Of a DNA stretch of 64,000 nucleotides, positions 55,001-64,000 are shown piece by piece. Numbering within the stretch: position 1 is the stretch's first letter; the number at the start of each line of letters is the position of its first letter. The DNA is from Camellia lanceoleosa (Eukaryota; Streptophyta; Magnoliopsida; Ericales; Theaceae): the NCBI GenBank assembly GCA_025200525.1, contig CM045761.1, positions 99,052,182 to 99,116,181 on the forward strand. Direction: 5' to 3'. The position numbers were made by a program, and so were the translations under genes. A model generated the notes under the pieces. It worked only from the letters and a program-made list of their open reading frames with translations, had not been told where the DNA came from and did not search any database.

Positions 55001-56662
55001 TTTTAAATTCTTTCCTAAATTCTTCAACCAAACACAGCGTTAATATTCAAAATTATTGTATAATTTTCCTCCAAAGGCGCCACATCCACTCTCTGTCATA
55101 GATTGTGGTGCATGTTATGTACATTTTTGATGCTTTATCAAGGGTATAAGCTTGGGAAAGAGCAGTGATGACCGAATTATATTTGGGATATGTGGCAAAA
55201 TCTCATTGATTAATTTTTTCAAACAGTAATTTATTTATTCATATTTTTTAATCAATTTTTTCAAATAGTAATTTTTATATTTATTTATTCATATTTTTGA
55301 AGATGTAAAATTATTAATTAACTTTTTATGGTGAAATTTTTTTAAGATATTTTTTTAATTGATTATATCTGTAATCTAGTTACTACAATTTTTATAATCC
55401 AACTAAAGAAATGTTGATAAACGTTACACTTCTTGCACACATGACTATTTTGTGGGTAAAACAAAAAACAAAAAAAAATCATTTTATCCAAAATGTTATA
55501 AACATTCTAAGGCATCTTTTATTTATGGGAAAATTTCCAAGTAGGTTAGGGTTTTAAAAAAATTACAAATAAGTGGTAAACTTTATTAGTATTAATAATT
55601 AAATATATAAAATTTTTCAACATTTTGTAATAAGGTACACTAATAATAATTTTTTTTTTCCATATTCACAGATCAGTAATTTTTCCTTTATTTATTTCAT
55701 CCTATACAAACATAAAAGAAGAAGGGAAAAAAAAAAACACGCTTTCACTTCTTTTCTTTTTTTTAATTATGATTAGAAAATATGAACAATATAAAATTAT
55801 TTTTAGGTCGGCCCACCCAGCCCGCCTAACTAATGAGGACTAGGAAAAATTGTTTTAGTCCATAGGGTCAGGCTGGGTAATAGTGGGTTTGGGATTTATA
55901 TTTCTAACTTGCTCGGACTGACACACTATTAAATTAATTAATTATAATATATTAAGTTATATATTTTTTATTGGGATTTATACTTTTTTTTATTTTTTTT
56001 TATTTTACTAAAACTCATATTTTTGGTGATATTTGAATGAATTTGTTAAGAAATAACATTGCTATATAAGTCTAGAAATTAGTTCTATTTTTTTTTTTAA
56101 TTCTATTGATGTGGTAATTGATTATAATATTTAAGGTAACACTCTATCATATATATTTTTTAATTATCAATCAATCATATCACTTACACATTATTTGATC
56201 TAGAAATCCCAAGATAGTGAATCAACTGACTGTTGAAAGTGCAAATTTGATCAAACTCAAAATCCTTTTCTCATCTTAAACTCATTTGCAATTACTTTTA
56301 TTAAGTGTGTTCAAATTTTGTTCAATGCCATAATTTCTTTTTCTTTTTTCTTTTTTCTTCTCAATTATTTGTTATAGTCCGAGGATGACGGGCAAGCCGG
56401 GAGAAGGAAGAAGAAGGGGCTGAAGGAGAAAATAAAGGAGAAATTGACTGGCGGAAAGCACAAAGATGACCAGCATGCACATAGCGCCACTACTGCCACC
56501 TACCCACCTACGACCACCACCACCGCTGGCTATCCAACCACCGTCAACAGCACCACTCCTTCGGGGCAGCAACACCACCACGAGGTGTTGGCGGCAGGGC
56601 ATGAGAAGAAGGGCATCATGGAGAAGATCAAGGAGAAGCTACCTGGCCAGCACAACCACTAG
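52071..56662 (+). CDS. Dehydrin (LEA group 2), Y2SK2-type, two exons, frame damaged in exon 1
   Basis: Exon 1 52071-52396 starts [14 protein letters not shown] and has two Y-segment-like motifs TDEHGHP and TDERGKP (residues 15-21 and 25-31). Exon 2 56378-56662 continues the serine run and gives [18 protein letters not shown], a first K-segment ([15 protein letters not shown]), a His/Thr-rich spacer and a last K-segment [19 protein letters not shown], then TAG. The S-segment (eight Ser) is split by the intron at the usual place for SK dehydrins. Dehydrins are disordered proteins that protect membranes and enzymes in drying or cold. As given, the ATG frame ends at a TGA near 52248; the Ser-tract frame differs by one base after about 52187 and meets TGA at 52301. 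The gene is therefore a recent pseudogene or carries sequence indels. The 3981-bp intron is far longer than usual. Confidence 0.88.
52499..54052. mobile_element. Long-TIR foldback element (MULE-like), split by a CACTA element
   Basis: Ends are inverted copies of each other for about 180 bp: GGATAAATTATGTAAATAGTC at the left against GACTATTTACATAATTTTCTC at the right, then 'ttaatttggtctctgta' and 'attaacggt' blocks mirrored. TAATATTT flanks both sides (52491-52498 and 54053-54060), an 8-bp duplication in the MULE range. Without the inner insertion the element is about 440 bp and is almost only TIR. Confidence 0.75.
52679..53789. mobile_element. Non-autonomous CACTA element (1111 bp)
   Basis: Starts CACTAGAAGAAAAAACACC and ends CTCCTTTTTTTTGTAGTG, so the TIR is CACTA.AA.AAAAAA. 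It is flanked by the 3-bp duplication ACT (52676-52678 and 53790-53792). The interior has no transposase but more than twenty copies of TTTAGTCGCC / GGCGACTAAA in both directions, the subterminal repeats that CACTA transposase binds. It is inserted in a foldback element. Confidence 0.92.
54166..54195 (+). repeat. (ATT)n microsatellite
   Basis: Ten units of ATT in a row, likely variable between individuals. Confidence 0.95.
54881..55039. mobile_element. 159-bp MITE, Harbinger-like
   Basis: TIR TGGTGTGTTTAGTTGG at the left and the inverted CAACCAAACACAGCG at the right; the rest forms a near-complete hairpin. TTA precedes (54878-54880) and follows (55040-55042), fitting the 3-bp TTA/TAA duplication of Harbinger-type elements. 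Confidence 0.7.
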
Positions 56663-57330
56663 AACTGCATGTAGAGAGAGAGAGAGATGAGATATATGTT
56701 CATATCATAATCGAGTTTGTTGTTGTCTATGTTGTGTTGCTAGACTGTGCACCTTATGGTATAAACTAGACTTGCTTTGGTTTGAAGCTTCTTGGTTCTT
56801 GTTGGGATTGTAATAAGTGGGGGGTGAATGTTTTTTTTTTGTAATGCTGAATTTGGTTTCAATGGTTGTTTGGTTTTCACTGAATGGCATCTCTCATTTA
56901 TCCCCCATTGACTCGTATGGTTTTCACTTCATTCGTTTTCACTTCATTCGTTTTCACTAAATGGCATCTCCCGTATTTATCCCCCATACATGTGGTTTCT
57001 ATGTACTGAATTAGTATAGTAATAAACATCTCATTTAAAAGTTTATACTCTTATACAAAATTTTAACATTTTAAATTGGTCAAAGAAAGGGTGAATTACT
57101 CTTTACTCCTTTAACTATTGCCTTGGGTCACTTTAATTCACTGAATTAAAATTTAAATTTATAACATTTGACCATTTTTATCTATTAATTTTTTTGGATA
57201 TGAATTTTCATAACAAAAAAGCATTCAGTTATTGTTGACTATTTTGACATTTTGAAAGTTAAAAATGTAATTAAAATGTGCGATTTGAAAAATCTTTATA
57301 AATATTTAATAAGATAAAGTTTATCAGAGG
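56663..57330 (+). other. 3' flank of dehydrin
   Basis: Contains a short GA run (56672-56685), a possible poly(A) signal AATAAG near 56812, and a small tandem duplication of TTTTCACTTCATTCG at 56921-56955. 'aatggcatctc' occurs at 56882 and 56961. No gene is seen after the stop. Confidence 0.5.
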
Positions 57331-57856
57331 ACTACGATGAGATTCTCTTGGCCTCAATGAAGAAAACTTTACTATGGTATGTTGAAAGAAGAATCAATGC
57401 TTTTAACTTCAATTCAAAACAGACCAGTCAAACGACTAAAATATCACTCAAGCGTCAGACACAGAATATCGCTCGAGTGATCAACCTATGGCGAATAAAC
57501 CAAACTCCTAGAACATCAACCCTGTAGAACAGATCGCACGAACGAAATAACCACCACTCTAGCAAAGAATATCCCTCTCTTAGAAGTTCATACATGCAAA
57601 CACAAATTCTAAAAGAAACGAAAGACCGCTCGAGCGAAAAATGACTACTTAAGCGAACTCAATAACAAACAAACAAAAAAAAATTTGAAATACTAACTCC
57701 CAACCTTTCAAAACCAAATCCAACAACTTCAAACAAACAATCCCAATCAACAAAAAAAAAAAAAAAAACAAAAACAAAAATGAGTATAAACAACAATGAG
57801 TACCAGATCCCAAATTAGGGAATATAAAGGGTCAGGTCTTAACCCGAGCCACTATA
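57330..57856 (-). mobile_element. 3' LTR piece of the old chromovirus
   Basis: Left of the PPT (minus strand). Holds CTCAAG 57447 / CTCGAG 57472 and CTCGAG 57629 / CTTAAG 57648 pairs, recalling the dyad array of the young element. Also a poly(A) run at 57753-57769. Shorter than a full LTR, so it is probably truncated at the gene side. Confidence 0.6.
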
Positions 57857-57872
57857 CCTCCCCTCCTTTGGA
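57857..57872 (-). promoter_or_regulatory. Polypurine tract (minus strand)
   Basis: Minus-strand 'tccaaaggaggggagg' between the chromodomain and the LTR; the usual position. Confidence 0.75.
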
Positions 57873-58048
57873 GATTTCATTCCCAAAATTGAACCAAGGC
57901 AACGATAATAAAACAATACATTAACAACAAACAGTAACTCACGCTCCACAATATAAAAGATATAACATTCTAACTCAACACACATATTGATTCCAAATCT
58001 CCAAAATATTCACATACTACAACAAGTCATGAAATAAAGCCAAAAAGA

Positions 58049-58440
58049 TCAAACATTGACAAACAAGTCTGGATACTTCTCTCGGACCTCGGCCTCACGC
58101 TCCGAAGTCGCCTCCTCGACCTCGTGGTGTTGCCACAACACCTTAACCAATGGACTAGACTTGCCTCTCAAGACTTGATTCCGAGTATCTAACACCTGAG
58201 CTGGTCTCTCCTCATAAAAGGCATCCTCATCTACCTCTAAATCGGTCCAATCTAGCACGTGCGAAGAATCAAACTCATACTTCCAGAGCATATAGATATG
58301 AAATACATCATGAACCCCAAAAAGTTGGGGCAACAAGGCCAAATGATAAGCTACCTCCCCGATCCGCTCTAGAATCTCAAAAGGTCCAATGAATCTCGGA
58401 GACAACTTCCCACTATTCGTAAATCTCATCACACCCGCGT
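58049..58440 (-). pseudogene. Integrase C-terminus and chromodomain of old chromovirus
   Basis: The minus-strand open block begins MRFTNSGKLSPRFIGPFEILERIGEVAYHL, then VHDVFHI and the chromodomain-like YEERPAQVLDTRNQVLRGK, LVKVLWQHHEVEEATSE with a final REKYPDLF. The chromodomain is thought to steer insertion to marked chromatin. This is the best kept part of the element. Confidence 0.85.
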
Positions 58441-58644
58441 CGGCGAGATTTTAATAAACACATGATCTCCCACCTCAAATCACAAGGGTTTTCTTTTGCA
58501 GTCGGCATAGCTTTTCTGATGACTCTAAGTTGAAACTAACCTCTTACGGATAAGTGCGACCTTCTTCATCGTTTCTTGGACTAATTCGACCCAACATAGG
58601 TGCATCACCTACTTAGACCTAACACAGGCGATCTATACGATTGA

Positions 58645-58971
58645 CTATCTGAGGGCCTTAAAAGGTGCCAGTCCAATGCTTGCCTGAAAGCTATTATTAT
58701 AGGCAAACTTTACCAAAGACAAATGCCTCTTCCATAACCCCTTAAAATTGAGAACGCAAGCTTGAAGCATGTCCTCTAGAATCTGAATAGTGCTCTCAGA
58801 CTGCAAGTCAGTCTGAGGATGATAGGTGGTGCTAAATGTCAACTCAGTGCCCAAGGCACTCTGTAGGCTTTGCCACAATCGAGTTGTGAAACGCGGATCA
58901 TTAACTGAGATAATAGTCACCAGGACCCCGTGGAATTGTACATTATGTCTCTAACATATAGCTCAGCAGCA
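58645..58971 (-). pseudogene. Integrase core, second part (old chromovirus)
   Basis: Minus strand: AELYVRDI, then VNDPRFTTRLWQSLQSALGTELTFSTTYHPQTD, IQILEDMLQACVLNFKG and FAYNNSFQASIGLAPFKAL. The usual SDRDPRF Asp is changed (SVNDPRF) and the Glu motif QSE.TIQ is kept. The first part of the core lies beyond the 0.66-kb insertion, at 59640-59934. Confidence 0.8.
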
Positions 58972-59630
58972 TGTGGAGGGTAAAAATATTGACCTAGAGC
59001 CCAAGAAAATTGATACATGGCCCAGAGCATTTAACCCAGCCAAAGCAGCTCCAAAGTAAGGGCTAGGCCCAAACCCTTGTTAGGTCCATCTTAATAAAAG
59101 AGACAAAGTAACGTGATCGAAGGTGTGAATAAGTTAAACTACGGAAAGAAATCCACAAGACAAACGAGATCCCTTGGATCTATTTGTAACCAATGATGCT
59201 GATCACAATTGATAGAGCAGGATATAGGATCAACATATCACGATAGTATGATCATCCGATGAGCAAGATCTAGCTGTCGAAAATAAGAACCAGTAACCGA
59301 ACTAATCTAGGCCATCCAAAATAAAACAACTACGACGATGGAAAATCAAGACAACTTGACCACTTACCCGATCAAGGTCTAGGGGCATAAAATACCATTA
59401 GATCAAGACAGTCATCCAACGGCCCAAATGCAAAGCATTGACAATATAAAAGGAAGGACCAAGAATAACAGAAGCGGGCAAGTAAAACAATAACCAGTAC
59501 AACTAGTCTTTCCTTTCCATGCAATATGTCCAAACTATATTCTGACTTGACTATTGGAGGGTCTTCCTGATCAAATCTGGTCAGGAGAGATCACTGGCAA
59601 CTTGGTGTCATTTTGCAGAGCATAGGAAGG
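58972..59630. mobile_element. 0.66-kb insertion in integrase, solo-LTR-like
   Basis: The integrase reading ends and resumes on both sides of this segment, and 'agcagcatgt' stands at both borders (58965-58974 and 59631-59640), a duplication of target sequence. It starts TGTGGAGGG like the LTR start at 12687 and has 'ttggtgtcattttgcag' near its right end, which recalls a PBS. The right end does not end in CA, so the class is uncertain. Confidence 0.55.
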
Positions 59631-59639
59631 AGCAGCATG

Positions 59640-60200
59640 TCTCGCTTTTCCTGTGGAGAAAATTTCGTCCTTCCACAGTGCGCATAGGTATAAAGTGCGT
59701 AGACTTGGTTAACCCATCAAAACTACCTACACGACATCACTACCCCGTTGAATCCTCAGAAGACCCACAACAAAATCCATTGTGACATGTTCTCACTTCC
59801 ACTCGACTATAGATAAGGGTTGTAACAAACTCGCTAGTCATTAGTGCTCGGCCTTTACTTGTTGACAAGTAAGGCACCTTGAAACAAATAAAGCCACATC
59901 TCTCTTCATCCCCCTCGACTAAAACTGGCAGCAAAGATCGTGGTATATCTTCGTGCCTCCCGAGTATACCGTAAGGCGTGAATGATGAAACTCTTGGAGT
60001 ACCTCCTCTCTAGAAGACTTTGGCACAAAAACGCGGTCTAGGTACCTCACACTTGAGTACGAATGAATATTCAAACCCTTCTCGGCTTTCTCACTAGAGA
60101 TCTTCCCTTGAATAGTCTCTACCTCGTGATCATCTTTGTTGTGCCACCGTAACCCGACTAACAAGGTAGGTTGTGCAAGCTAGCGTAAATAGAGTGGCCA
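59640..60200 (-). pseudogene. Integrase N-terminal zinc part and start of core (old chromovirus)
   Basis: Minus strand: block 60164-59919 gives YLDRVFVPKSSREEVLQEFH, SRLTVYSGGTKIYHDL (zinc-binding His positions partly kept), and 59934-59640 gives broken core pieces including DGLTKSTHFIPMRT next to the insertion. Several stops. Confidence 0.7.
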
Positions 60201-60289
60201 ACTCAATGGACTAGTCAAGGTGCAAGTCAAACTCGCCGATAGCGCCCAACATCTCTTACTCCTGAATGGCAATACTTGCTACTCTGCTC

Positions 60290-60600
60290 ACAGATTTCCT
60301 ACTAAAAGCATCAACCACTACATTGGTCTTTCCCGAATGATAATGCAATTCAAAATCGTAATCCTCAATAAACTTCATCCACATCTTTTGCCTCAATTTA
60401 AGTCCTTTTGTGAGAATAGATATTTCAGACTCTTGTAATCAAAAAACACCTCAAATCTCTCCCCGTATAGATAATGTGTTCAAATTTTTAAGGCAAAGAT
60501 TACCGCCACTAACTCTAAGTTATGCATAGGATAATTTCTCTCATGGGTTTTCAATTCTTTGTGAACCATAGGCTACAACTTTCCTTGCTACATCAATACA
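60290..60600 (-). pseudogene. RNase H (old chromovirus)
   Basis: Minus strand: VHKELKTHERNYPMHNLELVAVIFALKI, then HYLYGERFEVFFDYKSLKYLFSQKDLN and LHYHSGK-like residues. The Asp of the usual YTDHKSLKY is kept in FDYKSLKY but shifted. Stops replace Trp (KI.THYLYG). Confidence 0.75.
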
Positions 60601-61560
60601 CAACCCAAACCTTCGAGATCTGACACAATATACAAAATAACCCAAATCCCTCTCTAGAATAATCAAAACTATAGCAGTGGTGAGTCTAATCTTAAGCTCT
60701 TGGAACAAATTTTTGTAAGCCTCACTTCATACAAATCTAACTCATTTCCTCATCAATCTAGTCAATGGCGAAGCCATCCTAGAGAAATTTTTCACAAAAT
60801 GTCAATAATTCTTGGCTAAGCCTAAGAACTCTAGATCTCAAAGGTGTTCTTAGGTTGCTCCTAATCTTACACTGAGTCTATTTTAGATGAATCTACAATC
60901 ACCACTTCCTCGGACACCATATAGCCTAGAAACTTAACTTTGTTGAGCCAAAACTCACACTTTCCGAACTTAGCATACAGACAGTGTGCTCTAAGCAACT
61001 TAAGTACAACCCATAAGTGCCCATTGTGTACCTCCTTAGAAGGTGAGTAAACTAAGATGTTGACAAAGACAACTACGATCTAATCTAATAACTCACAAAA
61101 GACTCGATTCATCAAGTCCATAAACGAAGCTATAGTGCATTGATTAGCCCAAAAGGCATTACTAAGAGCTCGTAATGGCCATACCTATGTCTGAATACCA
61201 TTTTTAAATATTCTCCTCCTTCACCCTCAACTAATGATACTCGATCTCAAATCTATCTTCAAAAACAACGAGATCCCTTTAACGGTTAAACAAATCATTT
61301 ATTCGCAGAAGTGGATATTTATTCTTAATAGTTGTCTGGTTCAACTTACGGTAGTCAATGTACAACCGCAATGTATCATCATTCTTCTTCGCAAAAAAAG
61401 CTGGCTTTCCCGAAGGTGAGATACTAAGGCGAATGAAGCCCTTATCTAATAAATTCTAGAGTTGCACCTTCAACTTACATAACTCGACTGGTGCAAACCT
61501 ATATAGTGCCATGGAAATCGGAACTGTTCCTGGCGCCAAATCGGTAGAGAACTTAATCTC
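60600..61560 (-). pseudogene. Reverse transcriptase (old chromovirus), heavily decayed
   Basis: Minus strand near 60975-60890 reads AKFGKCEFWLNKVKFLGYMVS, the end of RT. Near 61140-61080 are pieces of the palm (MDLMNRVF-like). The catalytic FIDDIL is not cleanly readable. Upstream, near 61400, are weak [21 protein letters not shown] residues. Confidence 0.65.
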
Positions 61561-61561
61561 T

Positions 61562-62225
61562 CTATGTGGTGGTAAATCGGTAATTAAGATCCTCTAGAAA
61601 GACATTCGGATACTCTCGAACTACTCTTGACAAGTCACTCCAAACTATACTACCCTCATCAGCTACCGAGATGGAAAAAAGGAAACTCAACTTTCCTCGA
61701 CGCTTAAGGTCATACAACGGAGGAATAAAACTATCACCCCAGTCACACAAAAAGTAGAAACACTCTCTTGATGGTGTACACACATCGATACCCTCCTACA
61801 ATGGCAATCTATCGAAGTCCAAAAGTAAGTCAACCAATCTATACCCAGAATCACATCAAAAGCATGTGTATCAAGAACAACAAAATCAAAAAAGAGTTGA
61901 CGATCTGCGACCTCAATTTCACAAGAACGACATACTCGGCCCAATACCACTTTATCCCCTATAGGTGTCTCAACAAATAGAGGAGACTCCAATTGATCAA
62001 ACTCCAACCCCAAAACAAATGTAAAAGAAGACGAAATGAAGGAATGAGATGCACTTTCGTATCAATCAACATATTGGCTAAGGAATTGAATAGCAAAAAG
62101 TTACCTCTCACAATAGGAGGTACCAGCAATTGCTTCAGTGTGGTAATAGCATACACACGACTTGGAGGCCTTTGATCAACTTGCTCACCTTTCGGAGCAT
62201 AGGCTTGAAGAACTAATTGAGCCAA
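61562..62225 (-). pseudogene. Protease (old chromovirus)
   Basis: Minus strand: LLFNSLANMLIDTKVHLIPSF near 62090-62040 (the DTGATHSF site altered to DTK), then VEVADRQLFFDFVVLD-like residues and DVILGIDWLTYFWTSIDC near 61860-61800. Typical chromovirus protease with damaged catalytic motif. A block to 61562 leads to the RT ([13 protein letters not shown]). Confidence 0.75.
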
Positions 62226-63402
62226 AGTGGCTCCATGATTACACCGAGGCTTGAATTGACTAAGCTCTTGATGGGTCTATGCGCCTCAAACTAGACACAC
62301 CAAATGTGTCACTGATTGAGGTAAAACATCCTCAAATGCCCAGTTTGCCCACATTGATAATAGGTAGGTGACTGCTTTCTCTCTTTATCCTAACTCTCAG
62401 AATGAATTGAAGACGGTATAGACTATTGCCCTCCTCCTCTCTGAGGACAAGCTGAAAACTTGTGGCCCAACTAACCACACTTAAAGCACGTAAATCCATC
62501 TTGGTTGCTTCTCCTCGAACTAGAGCTTGGTACAATAAAGTAGATCTAGATTGCAAAGCTTGGGACTACTGTGAGGTAGAACCCCTCTGCTTTTTGTTCT
62601 CCCTCGCATCCTCTTGAGACTCTTACCCTTCTTCCTGAAACCTCTCATCCGTTCCTACTCCGTTTGAATCACCACCTCCAAATAGGCTGCCGATTCGACA
62701 AGGCGCCTATAGTCCCGAATCACAGACCTGACCACTTTGAAAAGGAGCCTGGTCCTCAAACTCGATACAACGGTGTTCCTTCATCACCACAAGTTTCAAT
62801 GCAAACCTCGAGAGGCCAGTGAAGGCCACCTCAAACTTGGTCACTAGTGTGCTCAACTGCTTGAGCTTCAAAAATTGCTCTCTCAGCTTTTCCCTCGCTG
62901 TGGTTGTAGAAACTTATCTTGGAAGGCATTAACAAAAGCCCCCAAAGTCACTTGAAGCTTGACCTCTTCTGAGACTTCCACTATTGACCTACGTCACCTT
63001 TAAACTGAAAGGCTGCTGAGGTCACCCTCAAACCATCATCGTTGATGCCAAGCATCTCAAACGTGTTCACCATTTACTTGAGCCGCTCGTCAGTCTTTAG
63101 TGGCTTTTTTGGATCACCCACAAATTCATCTGGATTCAACCAAAAGAACTCCCTCTTTATAAAAGATGGCCATATCTCTGCAACATGGATCTAAACTTGA
63201 TTTTCAGCTCTAAGAATGTCCATGGATTCCAGCAATGCTCCTGCCATTTCACGGACTATGGCGTCCATGGCTTGCTGGTCTGCTGGTTCGGCCACGTTTG
63301 CCTGACCAACCCCTCCTCTTGTGTAGGAATTTTATCTAGAATTAGCATTTCCTGTCATCTAGACCTACCACACCTACCACTGTTACGTCCGCGACCTGAC
63401 AT
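62226..63402 (-). pseudogene. Gag (old chromovirus)
   Basis: Minus strand starts ATG at 63402 (MSGRGRNSGRCGR, then a stop). Gag core pieces are found around 63170-62700. A zinc knuckle CFKCG.LGHKFSACP, with a stop in place of one residue, lies at about 62490-62445. All frames are broken. Confidence 0.75.
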
Positions 63403-63770
63403 ACTAATAAAGGAAACACAAAATTTAGCACATTTACAATGTGCCATAACTAATTCACACATGTCCTAATACAGTGGACAACATATAATTTACTTCACTT
63501 ATGCACCAAATCACGTATTCACAAACGAATTTCCTTTCTAAATAATAACTATTCCACGACATTGTAGAGTTCCTATGAGAATTAGCAGTAATCAAATGCT
63601 TTTCTAATGGGACTTCTAGAAATTCATAGACACAATCAATATCATATTCACTTAATCACATAAGCATATTATCACATAGCATACCAAGTATATGTCTATT
63701 ACTTATCTAGTGAGACAAATCCATTGTAATAATAACTACGTCCCACGACCCAAAGTATTCAAATTTGGTA
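63403..63770. other. Leader of the old chromovirus
   Basis: About 370 bp between PBS and gag on the minus strand; AT-rich, nothing recognised. Confidence 0.5.
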
Positions 63771-63782
63771 GCTCGATACAGT
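63771..63782 (-). promoter_or_regulatory. Damaged primer binding site (tRNA-Met type)
   Basis: Plus strand GCTCGATACAG next to the LTR end corresponds to the reverse of TGGTATCAGAGC with one base lost and one or two changed. Confidence 0.6.
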
Positions 63783-63918
63783 TGTAATGCCCCAAAATTA
63801 TAACAATAGATAACCTCATAACCCATCAGCGAACGATATGTGGATACTCATCGATTCAATCATTCATTAAGACAATATTACCGAACATTCTCTCTTTCAT
63901 TAATTCTTTTAATGTAGT
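63783..63918 (-). mobile_element. U5 end of the 5' LTR of the old chromovirus
   Basis: On the minus strand this ends TTTTGGGGCATTACA, a common chromovirus LTR end. The rest of the LTR is cut off by a TAT LTR at 63919. Confidence 0.6.
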
Positions 63919-64000
63919 TGTAGACACCCATTTTTACCGTCCTCAAGACTTAGGCGTCATCGTTTGAACACGATGATCTTCCTTGTTTGTGTTCGTTTTG
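63919..64000 (+). mobile_element. Start of another TAT-type LTR, continues beyond window
   Basis: TGTAGACACCCATTTTTACC and 'cgtcctcaagacttaggcgt' match the LTR start at 31571, with small differences. Confidence 0.92.

Larger units (their letters stand above)
52397..56377 (+). other. Dehydrin intron, enlarged by transposons
   Basis: GT at 52397 and AG at 56376-56377, in the usual position inside the Ser tract. The host-like part is AT-rich; insertions are listed separately. The rest (54061-54880 and 55040-56377) contains an ATT microsatellite, simple A/T runs and a GC-richer patch near 55805-55930 with GGCCCACCC, without a recognisable gene. Confidence 0.85.
57330..63918 (-). mobile_element. 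Old, decayed Tekay-type chromovirus (minus strand)
   Basis: Gene order on the minus strand: U5 end of the 5' LTR (63918-63783), damaged Met PBS, gag, PR, RT, RNase H, IN, chromodomain, PPT and a partial 3' LTR. All genes are broken by stops and frame changes. It is much older than the chromovirus at 21778 and carries a separate insertion in IN. The left LTR end could not be fixed. Confidence 0.85.

Noticed and set aside
55805..55930. GC-rich patch with GGCCCACCC and GGCTGGGT words, perhaps a transposon end
   Set aside because: No terminal repeats or target duplication could be found.

Overview
This is nuclear DNA of a flowering plant, most likely a woody eudicot. It is dominated by nested Ty3/gypsy LTR retrotransposons of the TAT/Ogre and chromovirus (Tekay-type) lineages, and it also carries CACTA- and MULE-like DNA elements, a plant dehydrin gene and a plant vacuolar-iron-transporter fragment. 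The species cannot be determined from sequence alone.

Layout: 1-2987 holds two related TAT-type LTR pieces with TGTAGA...TCTACA-type ends. 3007-7404 holds two spliced, decayed plus-strand genes, a plant-mobile-domain (PMD)-like gene and a second TAT-type unknown gene, lying antisense to the adjoining minus-strand TAT pol (8085-12686). That pol is interrupted at its protease by a second TAT element of Retand type on the plus strand (12687-18364: LTR, PBS, gag, PR, RT, RNase H, archaeal-type RNase H, IN). The second element is cut off by a TAT LTR starting at 18365. A complete 9.7-kb chromovirus (21778-31481) sits inside that LTR with a perfect 5-bp TSD (TAATA). At 31571 a second large TAT element starts (LTR 31571-35265, tRNA-Arg-like PBS at 35271, gag fragment). 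It has lost all of pol, but keeps an antisense PMD gene (about 43.4 to 40.1 kb), a repeat-rich 3' region (44.1-46.2 kb) and a 3' LTR from 47304. Another TAT LTR (47967 to about 50.3 kb) is inserted in that 3' LTR.

From about 50.3 to 57.3 kb is a gene island. It has an inverted-repeat element carrying a VIT/CCC1 transporter fragment, then an ABA-type promoter with three ACGT elements, and a Y2SK2-type dehydrin in two exons (52071-52396 and 56378-56662). The 4-kb dehydrin intron contains a CACTA element nested in a long-TIR foldback element, plus a small MITE. Exon 1 has a frame break and an in-frame stop as given, so the gene is either a young pseudogene or carries assembly indels. From about 57.3 to 63.9 kb is an old minus-strand chromovirus, itself interrupted by a 0.66-kb insertion. 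A new TAT LTR begins at 63919.

The most unusual signals are: (i) antisense PMD genes in two TAT elements, preceded by GC-rich repeat plus TATA modules that resemble the LTR promoters; (ii) an array of six CTCGAG dyads in the chromovirus LTR, each pair spaced exactly 20 bp, with a decayed version in the older chromovirus; (iii) a captured iron-transporter fragment next to the dehydrin promoter. Apart from the dehydrin, no element shown has a fully open protein set, and most breaks are single stops or small indels.
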